A DNA stretch of 64,000 bases from the NCBI GenBank assembly GCA_037576215.1, contig JBANDB010000012.1:2666001-2730000 (forward strand). Direction: 5' to 3'. The stretch comes from Armillaria gallica (taxonomy: Eukaryota; Basidiomycota; Agaricomycetes; Agaricales; Physalacriaceae). How positions within the stretch are numbered: position 1 is the stretch's first letter; each line of letters opens with the position of its first letter. A program made the translations under genes and the position numbers. Shown here in pieces: positions 12,222-24,360 of this stretch. The notes below the pieces were generated by a model. The model made no database searches, was not told the DNA's origin, and saw nothing but the letters and a program-made list of their open reading frames with translations.

Positions 12222-13579
12222 TTACACGAGAATATGGATTGGTTGTTCAGTCGAGTCACACAACCTATATTGTACAATCATTAGATAAAAAGTGACAGAT
12301 TGCGGAGGTGGATACCTATAAGGACTCATAACCCATATCACCAATCTTCTGCATCCAAATAAAGAATGTATGAATTTAGTTCTGACAACAGTAGAAAGCT
12401 CGATGCACTGCCCCTCATCACAAATAACGGTAGGTTGCATTCCATCCATCGTACACTTCACACGGCACCGCCCTTTGCTCAGTAACGGGCTCATTGAAAC
12501 AGCAGTCATCATTATCGCAAAACAGGGTTCCATGACCTGTGCAGCATTCAAGCTCCTAATATGAATTAATACCTGTAAGTCTGGAAAACCAGAGAATGAA
12601 AAATGCGAAGCAAGGCCACCCCACGTGAATGGAATTTCCATAGGCAATACCTGCGGTGTAGTAATCACATCTATGCGTGACAATGAAGAACACTGTATGC
12701 TTCGAAGAGTATGACACACTGAACACAAATGGCTATAGGGAGCGTATATCCGTAGTATCTTGAGGCAAGTCATGGCTACAAGAGACACCGGCAGAGGAAT
12801 GAACCTAACGTCTGGATGGGCAACGGAAAAGCAGTCAATAACAGGTTAACCCTGAAAAGAGAAGACTTACCAGACGGGAATATCCACGTCAGTTCTTCCA
12901 GAGTATTCGCTACATTTACCAAAAAATGCTCCAAATCCACAAACTCCTTCATACCAACAGACACAGACAAGGATGTGAGGGAGGGAAGAAAAACATATTG
13001 TAGATCTCCAAACCAAGCTAGGAAGGGATCTGAATCACCTGAAGGGTTCTTACATTCCCCAACCTTAGAGTCGTCAAATATGGAAATGTATAGGCGCCCG
13101 GATCCACTACGTGAACCTTCTCAAGTATCCAGGAGACTAAGTTCACTGACTTTGCATTCGAAGTCAGCACGCGGAGGTCAAAGGGCCTGAAAAGAGCAGT
13201 AATTCAAAGCAACCGTCCATACACTTGCAGGTAGTTCCACCCCTGGCGTCGCGCCACAGAAATCAGAATAAATGAACATTACATTGTTGACTCCGCCGAG
13301 AAGGCTGAGCAAATCATATAAACAGCTTTGTTCTACATTGTACCCGAATACGTAAAGTCTCTTCACAAATGCGACTGGTTCCGGGTTCTGTTGCAACCAA
13401 TGATATACTCGATCGAGTGGACGGCCGAAAGGGTGGACCCTCAACGTAGACCACATATGTTGACGGGATATCCACAAAAGCATGTGGGATACTAGTGCAC
13501 ATCTAGACAAAACTCTTGGGCGGAATGTTGCTGCAATAGCAATGATTTCGATGAGAAGTTCAGTGGGTAGTGAAGTCAT
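12222..13579 (-). CDS. F-box/leucine-rich-repeat-like protein, probably frameshifted
   Basis: F-box proteins bind Skp1 and recruit substrates to SCF ubiquitin ligases. The start is taken at ATG 13577-13579, because the F-box begins immediately: residues 2-45 read TSLPTELLIEII, then SRCALVSHMLLWISRQHMW. Leucine-rich segments follow to 13178. A segment around 13040-13175 continues the protein in a different frame (PFDLRVLTS, FPYLTTLRL), so either a short unusual intron ends at the TTTTCAG near 13190 or one base is inserted. The segments 12776-12970 and 12222-12788 supply further repeats (DLEHFLVNVANTLEELTW, LKILRIYAP). It is divergently paired with the F-box gene at 13794. Confidence 0.6.
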
Positions 13580-13793
13580 TGGCAGTAAATTCAATCTCAG
13601 CTCGCAGAATATTATTATAGTCATAATGATGTCAGCGTGACGTGTCAGGTATCCTTGTGACCTAATGATTATTAGGCCACCCTTTCTCGACAACCATGGT
13701 CTCGTTTTCATCATAACGATCAGGCACACCTTCATTAGCATTAGCTTTGACATATAAAGACATTTGCTACTATCATTCGAGCCGACCGATACT
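13580..13793. promoter_or_regulatory. Shared 214-bp region between divergent F-box genes
   Basis: The start codons of two F-box genes face away from each other, ATG on the minus strand at 13579 and ATG on the plus strand at 13794. This stretch must therefore hold both core promoters if the genes are active. A TATAAA word lies near 13753 on the plus strand, about 40 bp upstream of the plus-strand ATG. The region is AT-rich with ATTATTA-type runs. No operator could be named. Confidence 0.45.
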
Positions 13794-15034
13794 ATGTTCA
13801 ACATACACTTACCAACGGAACTCATACAGGAAATTCTTAACCACCTTTGCGGCAACCTACAGTGAGAACTCCAACTTGCTACATACGGATATGCTCGACT
13901 GATACCAGAGCCTCAGAGATGCTAAAATTTACGCTGTTATTGATGAATATACACTTTGTGTTTGTCGCCGCAGAATGTTCAGAAGACTGTTACTTTACGA
14001 CGACGACGAATTTATCAGCAAGAGTCGTACCGCCAAAGATTATGTGGATTTCTTGCTGAGTTCACCTCATATGTTCACTTCGTGCAACAGATCACTTATA
14101 ATTGCATAGCGCTCCGCGTATCAGACATACGGTCTCTCAAAACCCTACTTCGGCTGCCCAAAGTCTACCGCCTTAATTTTCACTACTGTGATCTACGCCA
14201 AGTGTTCTCTATGGGAAGGGCCCTTCATTGGGTGGTCGAAATATGTTTTCTAAATTGCCGTCTTTCTTGGTTAGCTTTACACAACATTCTTTCTTCATGC
14301 AAGAAGCTGGACAGGCTACATCTGCATGGTTTCCTAGCAACATTCCATGGGCCCTCAGTCGTTCATGAAAACATCCGAGAGAAACTCGTTTCTCTCAGAT
14401 GGTTACATCTTGATCTATCTATCTTCTCCAGTGACACCCCAGTTGCCGTATGGAGCGCTTACTTCTTCGAAACACAATTGCATGCCTTTCGTGCTTACAT
14501 TGGCAACAGAGTCTTCGAGGCACTGAACTGTATCTTGATGAACGGAATATACCTGAAGACATTTGAATGCATTATATGACGTGCGTGTTCTATGACATAA
14601 TTCTGTATCATTTTGACATCAACCTATTAACAGGACGCACCGAATTGCAGGACGAATTCGCAGATCTTAGCTGTTGCCACAACCTAACACGCCTGAAGTT
14701 CTAATGCGACGAAAGCCAAGTAACTTCAGTGACACGTTCCTGCAAGACTATACAAGCACCATCGCTAAAGCGCATATCGGTCACCATCACAGCACAACAG
14801 TTTTCCCAGCTAGCCACTCTATGGCAGACAGCGGAAACGCTACTTACCTGCCCAACTAGAACTGGAACTACCGTAACATTTTCCATCGAGCTTTGTTCAG
14901 TAGTAAATTCATCGGAACCCACTAACGATTTCTCAGCGGAAGAATCGTTTTTAATGCACTTCCGTGAATACATTCTTCTCCACCGTCTTGCTTTGAACAG
15001 ATATATTGAAAATGAACAAATGAGGACAATGTGA
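13794..15034 (+). CDS. F-box/leucine-rich-repeat-like protein, partly degraded
   Basis: The ATG at 13794 opens MFNIHLPTELIQEILNHL, the first half of an F-box. An intron of about 52 nt starting at the GTGAGA near 13862 leads into a charged segment with RRRMFRRLL and FLLSSPHMF, typical of the end of the F-box and the linker. After about 14105 the protein continues in another frame with repeats such as SLKTLLRLPKVYRLNF, KKLDRLHLHGF and VSLRWLHLDL. The last exon is probably 14729-15034 (APSLKRISVTITAQQF...), ending in TGA. The frame change near 14105 means the gene is damaged or has an intron I cannot place. It is the partner of the minus-strand F-box gene at 13579. Confidence 0.58.
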
Positions 15035-16376
15035 GCATTTATCTCATCCATCAAGTCCCGAGCAGAGGATAACAATTACTTATAGCGTCTTCACAATCTT
15101 GCCGCGACATGGAACACAAACACGCTGATGAGCACGGGTGCAGGCTTGGCTGATTGAATCAGCATTGATAGATAGAAAAGCAGGGCTCGTACGTGAACTG
15201 AACTTAGGGTAGAATACCACACGGCAATGTATCAGTAGTTATAAGTTTGTGGGGTCTCAGACCCTGCGAAATGTGACCGTCAAAATCTACTATATGGCAA
15301 GCGGGTCTGGCCACGCAACGGAAGAAGTAGTGCCAAGGTATATCGTAAGTCGGTCCGATACTCAAGGTACAACAAAATGAAACTGAAACAACGGCACAGA
15401 TTGTAGAGCGAACTTGATCCGACTTCGGACCGTTGCAAATTGAGTCGGTATCAATGGGAACGATGGCATCGTCGACGCACTTGAACAGACACCGATCACA
15501 TGCAGAACAGGTCGACTATCTTATTATGCTCAAAGCCATTGGCAGCGGCGGAGGGGTATGCAGATATTTGAAGACTGACGATCTTGAGAAGTATGTCGTT
15601 GCTCGAACTTCATTTGTATTCTCATCATGTTCCCATAGGGTTCACAATGGTGAAGACTTTATTACCCATTTCTCCGTACAATTAATTGTATAGTCAACAT
15701 CCTGGTCATTTACAAGAAAGTTATCCAAGAAAGTTACAGCCCTTTCCTGTGTGATGAACGTGTAGACATGAGAAATGCTATATACGAAGCCGCTGTTCAC
15801 CTCTGCTCCAGTATCAATTAGGTATCGTCGGGTGTTGTCCATGATGAAACCAGCAGCTTTCACTCCCCCAAATTCAGAATCCAAGTAGAGTATGCGGGGT
15901 GATCAATCCCAGACTAGGGCCGGATCTCCTCAAACTCGTGATCACACGCAGAATTTAGAAAGCCGGTTGCGAAAATCCAGTGTATTTATATCCACAAGAC
16001 ATACAATTGAGGCTCAGATATATTGTGCCCTATGTACATTCAAACTGAAACCTCTCTCAGGACGCGTCATCTCGTTCAACAGTCCTAACCACGTCCTTGG
16101 CTCTGCATGGACATTCGAGCAGGCACAGAGTTCCAGTTTGACCTTACCGAACTATTTATTATACAGAAACTCTGAAGCGGATAGAATAAATCCTTGTAGA
16201 AACATCGATCCTCGGTCCTCCGAATGGCCTTGGGCGCCTTGCTAACATTTTGACAGGTTCAAACATAGGTTAGATAAAGTTCCACATTAAGATTTAGAAT
16301 GCGGTCTCACACCATGAAAGTACATTTTAGGGAACAATTGTATCAAACGAGACCAAATTCTACCTCCACCTTCCAA
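15035..16376. other. Unassigned region with small ORFs
   Basis: A plus frame at 15433-15693 (86 codons, Gly/Ser and charged) and a minus frame at 15642-15884 (80 codons) overlap tail to tail. The minus frame includes RYLIDTGAEVNSG, which recalls an aspartic-protease DTG motif, but no flanking protease features follow. Neither is recognised. The right end (15890-16376) should contain the 3' end of the ribonucleotide reductase-like gene. Confidence 0.35.
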
Positions 16377-19300
16377 TCAACCAGGACTCATTTCGGCATC
16401 CTCCTGCGTAACAGAGCAATCAATCTCTATCTTTGAAATAGCATCCGAGCTTTCCTCTGAGCTCACTAAGAGTTCGTTCTTGCTATATAGACTTGTTGAA
16501 TCAGAAGAGTCCTGCGACTGAGACGGCGACGAATCCTTTGTGCGTATTACCTCCCCACTGGTATCCACAGTGTTCGATCGCACACCAGAGTCCGTTTGAT
16601 CAACGGCTTGATCTGACAAACATGTACGCAAACGATACAAGCCAGTTTTTAGTCCTCTCTTCCACCCATAGAAATGCACTCCCGTCAACTGCGGCAGAGT
16701 CGGTGATGGAAGATGTACATTGAGACTTTGACTTTGACAGATAAATGGCCCCCGGTCGATCGCAAGATCCAATATTGTTCGCTGATTGATCTCCCAAACA
16801 CTTTTGTATACGGCCTTGATGATGTTAGGAATCGTCGGAATACTTTGAACTGAACCATTGTTAGCAATTATCGCGTCCCTCATATCATCGTTCCATAAAC
16901 CGAAGGAGACCAGACCTCTTATGAGCGAAGGACACATTACTAGAGACTCGTCTGAAAGAATTCGACACAACCAAACGTTGCTGTCGTCTCATCAGCTGTT
17001 GGATTCGAACAAGAATACATGAATTACCTTGTATACGGTTCAACGGACGCATTGAACCCTGAAATCCGGCTCATAGATACCGTTGCCACAGAAGAGGTTA
17101 AAAGAGAGTTCCGCAAACCAGAATCAGCTATCTTCCTCTTCAACGACGTCCAATCCCATAAAGGCGTTGGAGTGACACCCCACATGTCATATTGCAGCAT
17201 CCCATTCTGGACAGGACAGCCCTCCCAAGACGAATATGATCCTTCATCGCGAGCTAACTCAGCACTAGCTTCGAGAGCGCCATGATATATCGTCTCAAAC
17301 AATTGGATGTTTAAAAGTTTTGCATCAGGCGATTCGAAAGGGAGTCCCAGTGCCATAAATGTGTCGGCTAGTCCCTGCATGCCGATACCTATGGGACGAT
17401 GTCGCATACTGGATTCCATAGCTGCACCAACAGGATAGCATGTCACATCTATGATTCGATTTAGATTGCATGTTAAGACTTTGACCACAGCGTGTAACTT
17501 TTGTAGATCAAATCCGAATGGAGTAATGAATGATGGCAACACTAGCGATGCAAGGTTGCAAACGGTGACCTCGTCTATCGATGAGTATTGCACAATGTCT
17601 GCGCAAAGACTGCTAGATCAAATTGTACCGAGATGCCTGTGGTTAGATTTCGCTGTTATATAGTTTAGCAGAATAAGTCAGCCGCGACTACACGTAGATT
17701 TGTACAAGAAATCTGACCATTAACTGTGTCTTTGTACAACATATACGGTCCTCCTGTTTCAATTTGGGACTGCAGGATAGCAAACCACAGCTTGCGGGCT
17801 GGTATAACACTTTCAGCCCGGCCATCGTCTTCATACTTCTTGTACAAAATGTCAAATTCTGTTCCGGATACATCAGGAAGACCTGGCGCCATCTTTGGAC
17901 AGAAAAGGGACCACATGCGATCGGTTTCTACACGACGCATACTGTTTATACTGTGAGAAAGACCTTCAATGAAGAACAGGGAGAAGGAAGTCTCACAATA
18001 GATCGGATATCCATAGAGCATGGTTCAGATGTCGTACCGTCTTTTTCTGTCCGCGATGTCCTTGTCTCTTCAGCTCAAGAAACTCGAAAATCTCTGCATG
18101 CCAAGGCTCCAGGTATACAGCTATTGCGCCAGATCTCTTGCTGTCCAACTCTAGATACTGAGTCACGGAATCATAAGTGTGCAATAATGGCACTAATCCG
18201 CTAGCCGGTTCTTTTGTTTCCGCATTATACGTGCTATATCTAATCAGCTTAAGACGCACCACCAAAATATGAACCGCTTACCCAGCAGCACTGACATCAT
18301 GTACACTGAGACCAATTCCTCCTTCAGTTTTACTGATTACCGCACAGTTTCTGAGAGTGTCAAAGATACCCTCGGCGGGATCCACTTTCATATCTAGGAT
18401 AAAACATGAGGATAGCTGAGGAAAAGGGGTCCCAGCTGCAGACATAGTAGAAGACGCGTGGGTGAAGTATCGCGATGACATAAGTTCATAAGTTGACAGA
18501 ATCCGCAGAAGATCTATGCCATGAATTTGTACAGCTACGCGCATGATCATGTGCTGAGGACGCTCGACAATACGACCATCGACAGAGAGCAGATAAGACC
18601 TTTCGAGCGTTTTGAAGCTGAAACTGCAAATATTATGTCAGGATATTCATAACTAGACCCTCTCGTATTCATGTTTGAACACTCACTACGTCAAATCAAA
18701 ATCACGGCTGTAAAGAATAGCTGAGTCCAAGATGGCTGCGTTCTCTTGCACATTGTCATAGAATGCCTTGGATATCAACAAAGGTCTCTGATCTCGCTTC
18801 GTCGGTACTGGTTGTAAATTCTATATGCATCAACCGCTTTGAACTCAAGTATATTAACATACCATGACGGTGAAGTTCTTCCACAACAGAAGAGAACTTC
18901 TTCTGCGTCTGCTTATGAAGGCAGCCGACTGCAATACGCCCTGCTAGAATAGAATAGTCAGGATGCGAAGTGGCGAGACGCGCCGCGACTTCGGACACAA
19001 GACTCTATTCCAAATATCATCAGTAAAGGAATAACAACAAAAATAGAGACGCACATCAAGCTGAACCGTGGTAATTCTGTTGCTAATTCTTTCAGACACT
19101 GCATCAACAACCCTGGAAGCGAGTAAAACAGAGATCAGAACATACACTAAAATGAATTACCTGGTAACATTGACGTAGTCTGTGTTCAGCCCATATGTCA
19201 TCTTGGATACCCGTGCAAGTAGCTTTATCAAAGCGTAAGCATTGCATTGACAGGTATTTAAAAATGTACCTTATCCCGACTGAAATCCACCACGATGCTA

Positions 19301-19451
19301 ACTTCGATAAGTCAACGTGTTATGAAGAGTTTGCAATAAACACTCACTAATCTACAAGGCAAGTTGGGTTTTAATCATCAAATACAATCCCATAATTCAG
19401 AAAACAGTCTTTACCTCGTTTTATCACGGAGCATATTTCTACATCAGACAT
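16377..19451 (-). pseudogene. Ribonucleotide reductase large-subunit (R1) paralog, catalytically disrupted
   Basis: R1 reduces ribonucleotides to deoxyribonucleotides with a small radical-bearing subunit. The start is ATG 19449-19451 (MSDVEICSVIKR, an ATP-cone start). Landmarks in order are [44 protein letters not shown] with the first redox cysteine, YLEPWHAEIFEFLEL, WSLFCPKMAPGL, MRHRPIGIGMQGLAD, LQYDMWGVTPT and HFYGWKRGLKTG. Exons are joined by introns of about 47-60 nt. Damage: a TGA at 17618-17620 replaces the Lys of the GTIK motif, with a frame problem at the preceding splice. The catalytic Asn-x-Cys-x-Glu motif reads SLCAD. The radical-transfer Tyr-Tyr pair reads YR. The phosphate loop PTAST reads ATVSM. 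The C-terminal shuttle cysteine pair is absent; a Ser-rich tail replaces it. Confidence 0.85.
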
Positions 19452-20236
19452 GGCTGAAAGAAATCTGACTGAAGATACCTTGATCATTGGTCTTTTATAC
19501 CTAGTGAAGTCATCGAAGAAGATGACCAGTGACGCACACGACTCCTGATGAGATGATATCATTTACATAAGCAATGAAGCACTATGTCCTGACAATCTAG
19601 CCGTGACCACTTACCAGTGCAATGATTGCTTATACTATGAATCATCATAATCGTGCGGTAAGGGTTTTTGTATAAGCAAGGTAGCTGATAAGTGATCCAA
19701 AATCCACGTGTTATTATCGGAACGACACTGCCGCTACCTTAAGCTGCCTTGAGTCAGCATATATGACATCCCGCGGACTTAGCGGCCCAGTGCCTGTTCC
19801 TTCAACTAGTGAATTCAATGGCCATTACATACCACGCAACAAATAACGCATAATTTGCCGACTCCGACTCAGATCCCATACGGTTCGGTCATGACATCGG
19901 TTATAGCGTATCTACATTCAAGTCTAAGATGAGTGGCCCCATCGAAATCCTCCAACGTATGCACATGTACTCCCTGACAAAGGCAACATCGAGCTTCCCG
20001 CTTACAGCACTGCGACCACTTTATCACCTAGTCGAAGAAACAGACCCATTCGTTGCCTATTCGGAGACAAAGACAGTTACCTGAATCGTCCACAGGTAAA
20101 GGTAGCCTTGGGCAACCCTCACGTTGATGAACAGTCGTGCACGTCCAGTCCTAAGTTGATCAATCAATCCTGCACTTGTCCGATCCCTCACCATCGTTAT
20201 TTTTCGTAAGTTCGATGTCCAATGGCGGCACAGCAG
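19452..20236. other. Upstream region of the R1 paralog
   Basis: The first 150-300 bp should hold the minus-strand promoter of the ribonucleotide reductase-like gene. I see no MCB-type (ACGCGT) element or clear TATA box. Only short frames without domains occur. Confidence 0.35.
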
Positions 20237-20802
20237 TCAGTCCAATGCTGGATGGTGAAGAGTCATCAATCCTGGCTGCAGGTGCATCGCTGCTGTATTT
20301 GGATGGTAGGCGCCAATGCATTCGAAGAGGGTGTGCCTACTATTCGGCCAATTTCTGACACACTTGCGGCTATGAGCACCCTCCACCGTTTGAAATTCCA
20401 TGCTGGCTAACCGATACCGTACGAGATTGCCTAGGGCTTTCAACCACGCACTCTTGAAAGTGTTGAGGACAGGATCTTCTAAGAGGCCTATGTAGAATAT
20501 AGGATGTACGCATATAATACATGAAGTCTTGAAGATGCTCTATGGCCGGAGGCAAAGTAAAAGAGAAGCACCGAAAAGATTACAGGAGCCTCTGAAACCC
20601 GTACGTCCATAGCCGTAAAATGTGCTTGGTGGGAATATTGCCAGAGGAGACGAATAGTGGGTAAAACTTCTATCCTCTGCATTGAGATGCAGTGTGGCGT
20701 TGGGGAGGGGCAGAATACATGCTGAATTACTGGTTCACTTGGTGCAGTCAGCTTTGCAAGATTCTTCAACCTTACGATCTGCACTTGGTGAGTAAAGGAC
20801 AA
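20237..20802 (-). pseudogene. LRR-like/F-box C-terminal remnant
   Basis: Three overlapping minus-strand frames (20488-20802, 20370-20555, 20237-20443) read like successive pieces of one protein separated by frame changes. The first part is leucine-rich (IVRLKNLAKLTAPSEP, VLPTIRLLWQYS) and resembles the C-terminal half of the F-box/LRR-like genes elsewhere in the window. The later part includes ECVVESPRQSRTVSVSQ and ALGNLVRYRLASMEF. There is no F-box and no consistent splice chain. It is most likely a broken member of that family. Confidence is low because LRR-like character is easy to see by chance. Confidence 0.35.
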
Positions 20803-20994
20803 TCAATAAGGAATAGAGCATAGAGACTAAGAAGAACTCGACGGATTCCAGCGAGAGAAAAGGAAGAAGTAAAGGTGATTTCGGCAGATGCCACACTTAA
20901 CTACACAATAATGAAGTTAACATCATATAGTGGCGTCATCTTTCTCGCACAAACTACTACTTAAAGTGGGAGTGGTAAAGTAACAAGGGTATAA

Positions 20995-22240
20995 ATGGAA
21001 GATCCAGCTATACCTACCCACAACGGACCTAGTACTTACGACATTCTTAAAAGGTTTAAATCCGCTGCGATACTGACAAGCTGTAGCTCTTTCAACGTGC
21101 CCCACACCGCCAAGAGGAGAAAGCCACTTCTCATACAATTTGTATTGTCTCTCGACCAAGAGACGCAATCAACAATTGTCCAGTCATTGTTGGGAACCGG
21201 AATTTTGGACGGTGACAGAGGTAAGAAAAGGAGATGGGTGGATACTTCTCACAATCAGCCGTTACTCGACACTTATCGAGGTCAGTAAGCTTATTCTCGA
21301 ATATTTTCTCGCATAACATATTCCAGAATTGTCGCCTCTTGACATGTCTGACATGGATCAGATCTGCGATGTGCCAGGAGAAGGTTTCTTAAGTGCTGTT
21401 GAAAGTTCAACGGTCAATGATTGCATCGTCGGGTACATTGAGAAGACATCAAACGACGCCTTGCGCGTTGAGTGCTGTTTATCTTGTTCTCGTCGTCTCA
21501 AAATTCATGTTCTTCACTCCCTTGCTTTTGATGAACTGCCAAATAGGTATCTTTTGAAACCTGCAGTCGTCCATCCCGCCCATGTCCTATTTGAAGGCTT
21601 GCTCGTGAACCAGAGCGCTATCCGTAATGAATATCCCTGAAAGGTGTTTGTCTGTCGAGATTGTCTCCGTTCCTTGAGTCACAATCAGCTCCCTCGTCTA
21701 GCGCTGGCTAATGATATGTGGATAGGAGACGTTCCTCTTGAGCTCCATATATTGAGCCTTGCAGAGAAGCTGTTACTTGCCCGTTATTTTTCATCTGCAT
21801 ATGTGATAAAACTGTATCCTCAGTCGCGTAAGAATCGCGGTCAAGATCCCGCCACCTTATACGGTGCACTGAAAGGAAATGTTTCATCTCATCCGTTAAA
21901 ATCTGATGCCATTGCAGACATGGTGACTGGAAACCTGCTTCCCCACAACGTTGAGGTACTCGCAGGTTTAATATCCATCGCATTTGTTAGACCAGGTATG
22001 AGTCGCGTCCGAGGGTTTCCTGAAGTCGTACATGTTCGCCGACAACGCGTTCTTGATGCTCTAATATGGCTAAAGTTAAATAACCCTTTGTACTCTCGCA
22101 TAGATATCTCAATATCAAACATTGAACGTCTACCCGAAAACGGCGTACCCGATGTGATTGCTTCTACTGCATGTTATTATTCCAAAGATGAGGACAAGGA
22201 TTTGGATCATTGTTTAGGTATCAACTATTGCCTTTCTTAA
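20995..22240 (+). pseudogene. Helitron leader region with DUF6570-like domain
   Basis: The segment opens with ATG (MEDPAIPTHNG). A short intron (GTCAGT at 21283 to TTCCAG at 21327) joins it to the next exon. A Cys-rich part follows (RVECCLSCSRRLKIH), then CRDCLRSLSHNQLPRLALAN and the phrase LHILSLAEKLLLARYF, which are characteristic of the DUF6570-type region that precedes Helitron Rep in many fungi. The likely role is DNA binding during transposition, with Cys pairs as zinc ligands; that part is inference. An in-frame TGA at 21638-21640 interrupts the frame just before KVFVCRDC. The downstream frame is the same, so a single base change would explain it. Confidence 0.75.
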
Positions 22241-22442
22241 TGTACCTGTGAAGATAACAATGATTTATGATCACAGATGACATTCAGACGGAGGAGGAGG
22301 GAGACGTGTCTGAGGAAGGTAAGTTTGGCATAGTACCCTTCCTGTAGCTTGACTGGATCATTTGTTAGGAGCACCCGATGTCATGTCAATGTCCTCGACC
22401 TCTGTAATCGATGCTGACTGCAATGACGTTCGGGACTGAGAT

Positions 22443-24360
22443 GTGGTGGCGCATGGATTGTCTAATATTGCTACTAGACATATGCAAGGTGAAGCAGGAT
22501 ATAATGTCCTTCATGGTAGTGCCTTTGTCAACAAATATCCAAGGATAAACAAAAGTACTGGAAAGCGAGAAGATGGCGGGGCTGAGAATCCTAATCACTT
22601 GTTGGGCGCGTTTCCGTGGCTATTTCCTTATGGAAAGGGTGGTATAGAGACCACTCAGAGAAGGGATGTGTCGTACGAAGAACATGTCCATTGGACTCTG
22701 CAATATTCCGATAAAAGATTTCAGATGGATATGCACTTTCCCTTTCAAGTATATGGAGTGTTACAGAAGAGGCGGTTCTGTCGCTCTGTGACGTTGCAGA
22801 TGTCTCGAAAGACATTTGTTAGAAACCAATCTGTACTCATGAGTGTTACATCAGAAGATCTGTGGAAGGCTAGCAAAGAAGAAATGGCGGGTCTCTCGTT
22901 TTCAAATCCTGCTGTTTGGTTGCTTTGTAGCGAGATCAGAGCTATTCGTGCATGGGTGGAAGGCACTAGCGAGTCGAGAAGTATAATTAGGTCTATGATC
23001 TGGGGAGTGATGATGATATTTAACCCCCCGAGTCTTTGGGTTACCATAAACCCCACAGATACACAAGACCCAATAGCACAAGTACTAGCGGGAGAGGAGA
23101 TAGATTTGGGCAATTTTATCAAGACGGCGGGTCCTTCTGCAACAGTAAGGTCGAAGAATATTTGTGGTGACCCTTTCACCGCGTCCGAATACTTTGAAAC
23201 CGTGATAAACGCGGTTCTGCAAGAACTTTTGGGTATCAAGAGGATGGGGGTAGGAGCGCCACATAGGAAATGTGGCATTTTCGGTAAGGTACAAGCATAC
23301 GTTGGAACAGTCGAAGCTCAAGGACGCGGAACTCTTCATCTGCATTTACTTGTTTGGCTAGAAGGGGCTCCGACATCTGGTGGTATGACCGAAGCCTTGA
23401 AAGACAAAGCGTTTCGTGATTGTGTGAAGATGTTTATTCGCCAAAACATCAAGGCTGATAACGGTGATCTTGTTACAGACTTGCAGGACATGATGGAAGC
23501 TGAACAACCATACAGCAAAAAGCGACCGAGAATATCACGTGTGAACGAAATCGCTTACTCTCGACCTATATGTCCTTCTAGTGAAAATTATGAATCCAGG
23601 AAGCAGGATGACGAGAAGATGTTAGCTCGATCGTTACAAGTGCATACTTGTCGGTGGGAGCTTTGTCTGAAGAAGAGGAGGGGGGTGGTCGTATGTAAAC
23701 GGCAGGCTCCATTCCCTTTAGCTACAGATGCGTGGATCAATGAACAAGGCGATTGGGGGGCACGACGTATATTTCCATATATGAATTCTTGGTGTCCGCC
23801 TCTCATGCAATGTGTCCAAAGCAACCAGGACATCAAGCTAGTCACTAATGGGGTGGAAACGAAGGATATTACCTGGTATATTACCAAGTACATGGATAAA
23901 CCAGTCTTGGAAGACAAGAAGAATACATCTTCTATTCTCGCAGCCACCATGGATGTTCATAAGAAACACGATCGCAATATATCGCAACACCAGCTGGCCA
24001 ATAAACGACTTTTACAGCGGGCAGTGCATTCTTTGAATCGTAATAGAGCATTGAGCGGTCCTCAAGTGATGTCGTATTTGATGGGCTATGGCGATCGTTT
24101 CCTATCTCATCATTACATTGTTATTCAATGGGGAACAATGGTAAATGCACTGCTGCATGCCTTTCCAGAGCTGCGTCCTCGGAAGTAAGTTTGTACTTCT
24201 TCTATGAGCAAATAACACTGATAGCTATTGCAGACACGAAACGGTTCCTTCGACACAGAACGATGATACTCTGCAGCGACAACATGGTACAGACATGACT
24301 CTCCAATATGTCAATGGCAAACTACGACTTCAAGATCAGCCACAAGAATATATGGATTGA
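22443..24360 (+). pseudogene. Helitron Rep (HUH nickase, Helitron_like_N) domain
   Basis: The 581-codon frame contains the fold expected for Helitron Rep: an FPWLFPYGKGG entry, LWVTINPTDTQDP, the HUH metal-binding pair HLH in RGTLHLHLLVWL (His codons at 23337 and 23343), and the two catalytic tyrosines of YITKY (codons at 23877 and 23889). The tyrosines nick and hold the DNA strand. Upstream the frame runs back through RDVVAHG with a TGA at 22437-22439, which is in phase with the exon starting at 22369. Downstream an intron ends near 24233, and the frame reaches a second TGA at 24358-24360. The catalytic residues themselves are intact, so decay is recent or slow. Confidence 0.88.

Noticed and set aside
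15642..15884. Aspartic protease from the motif IDTGAEV
   Set aside because: Only the triplet is present. No flap region, no ILG-type end and no gag or RT neighbours were found.
23085..23345. Minus-strand frames across the Helitron
   Set aside because: Shadows of the Rep coding strand; no motifs.
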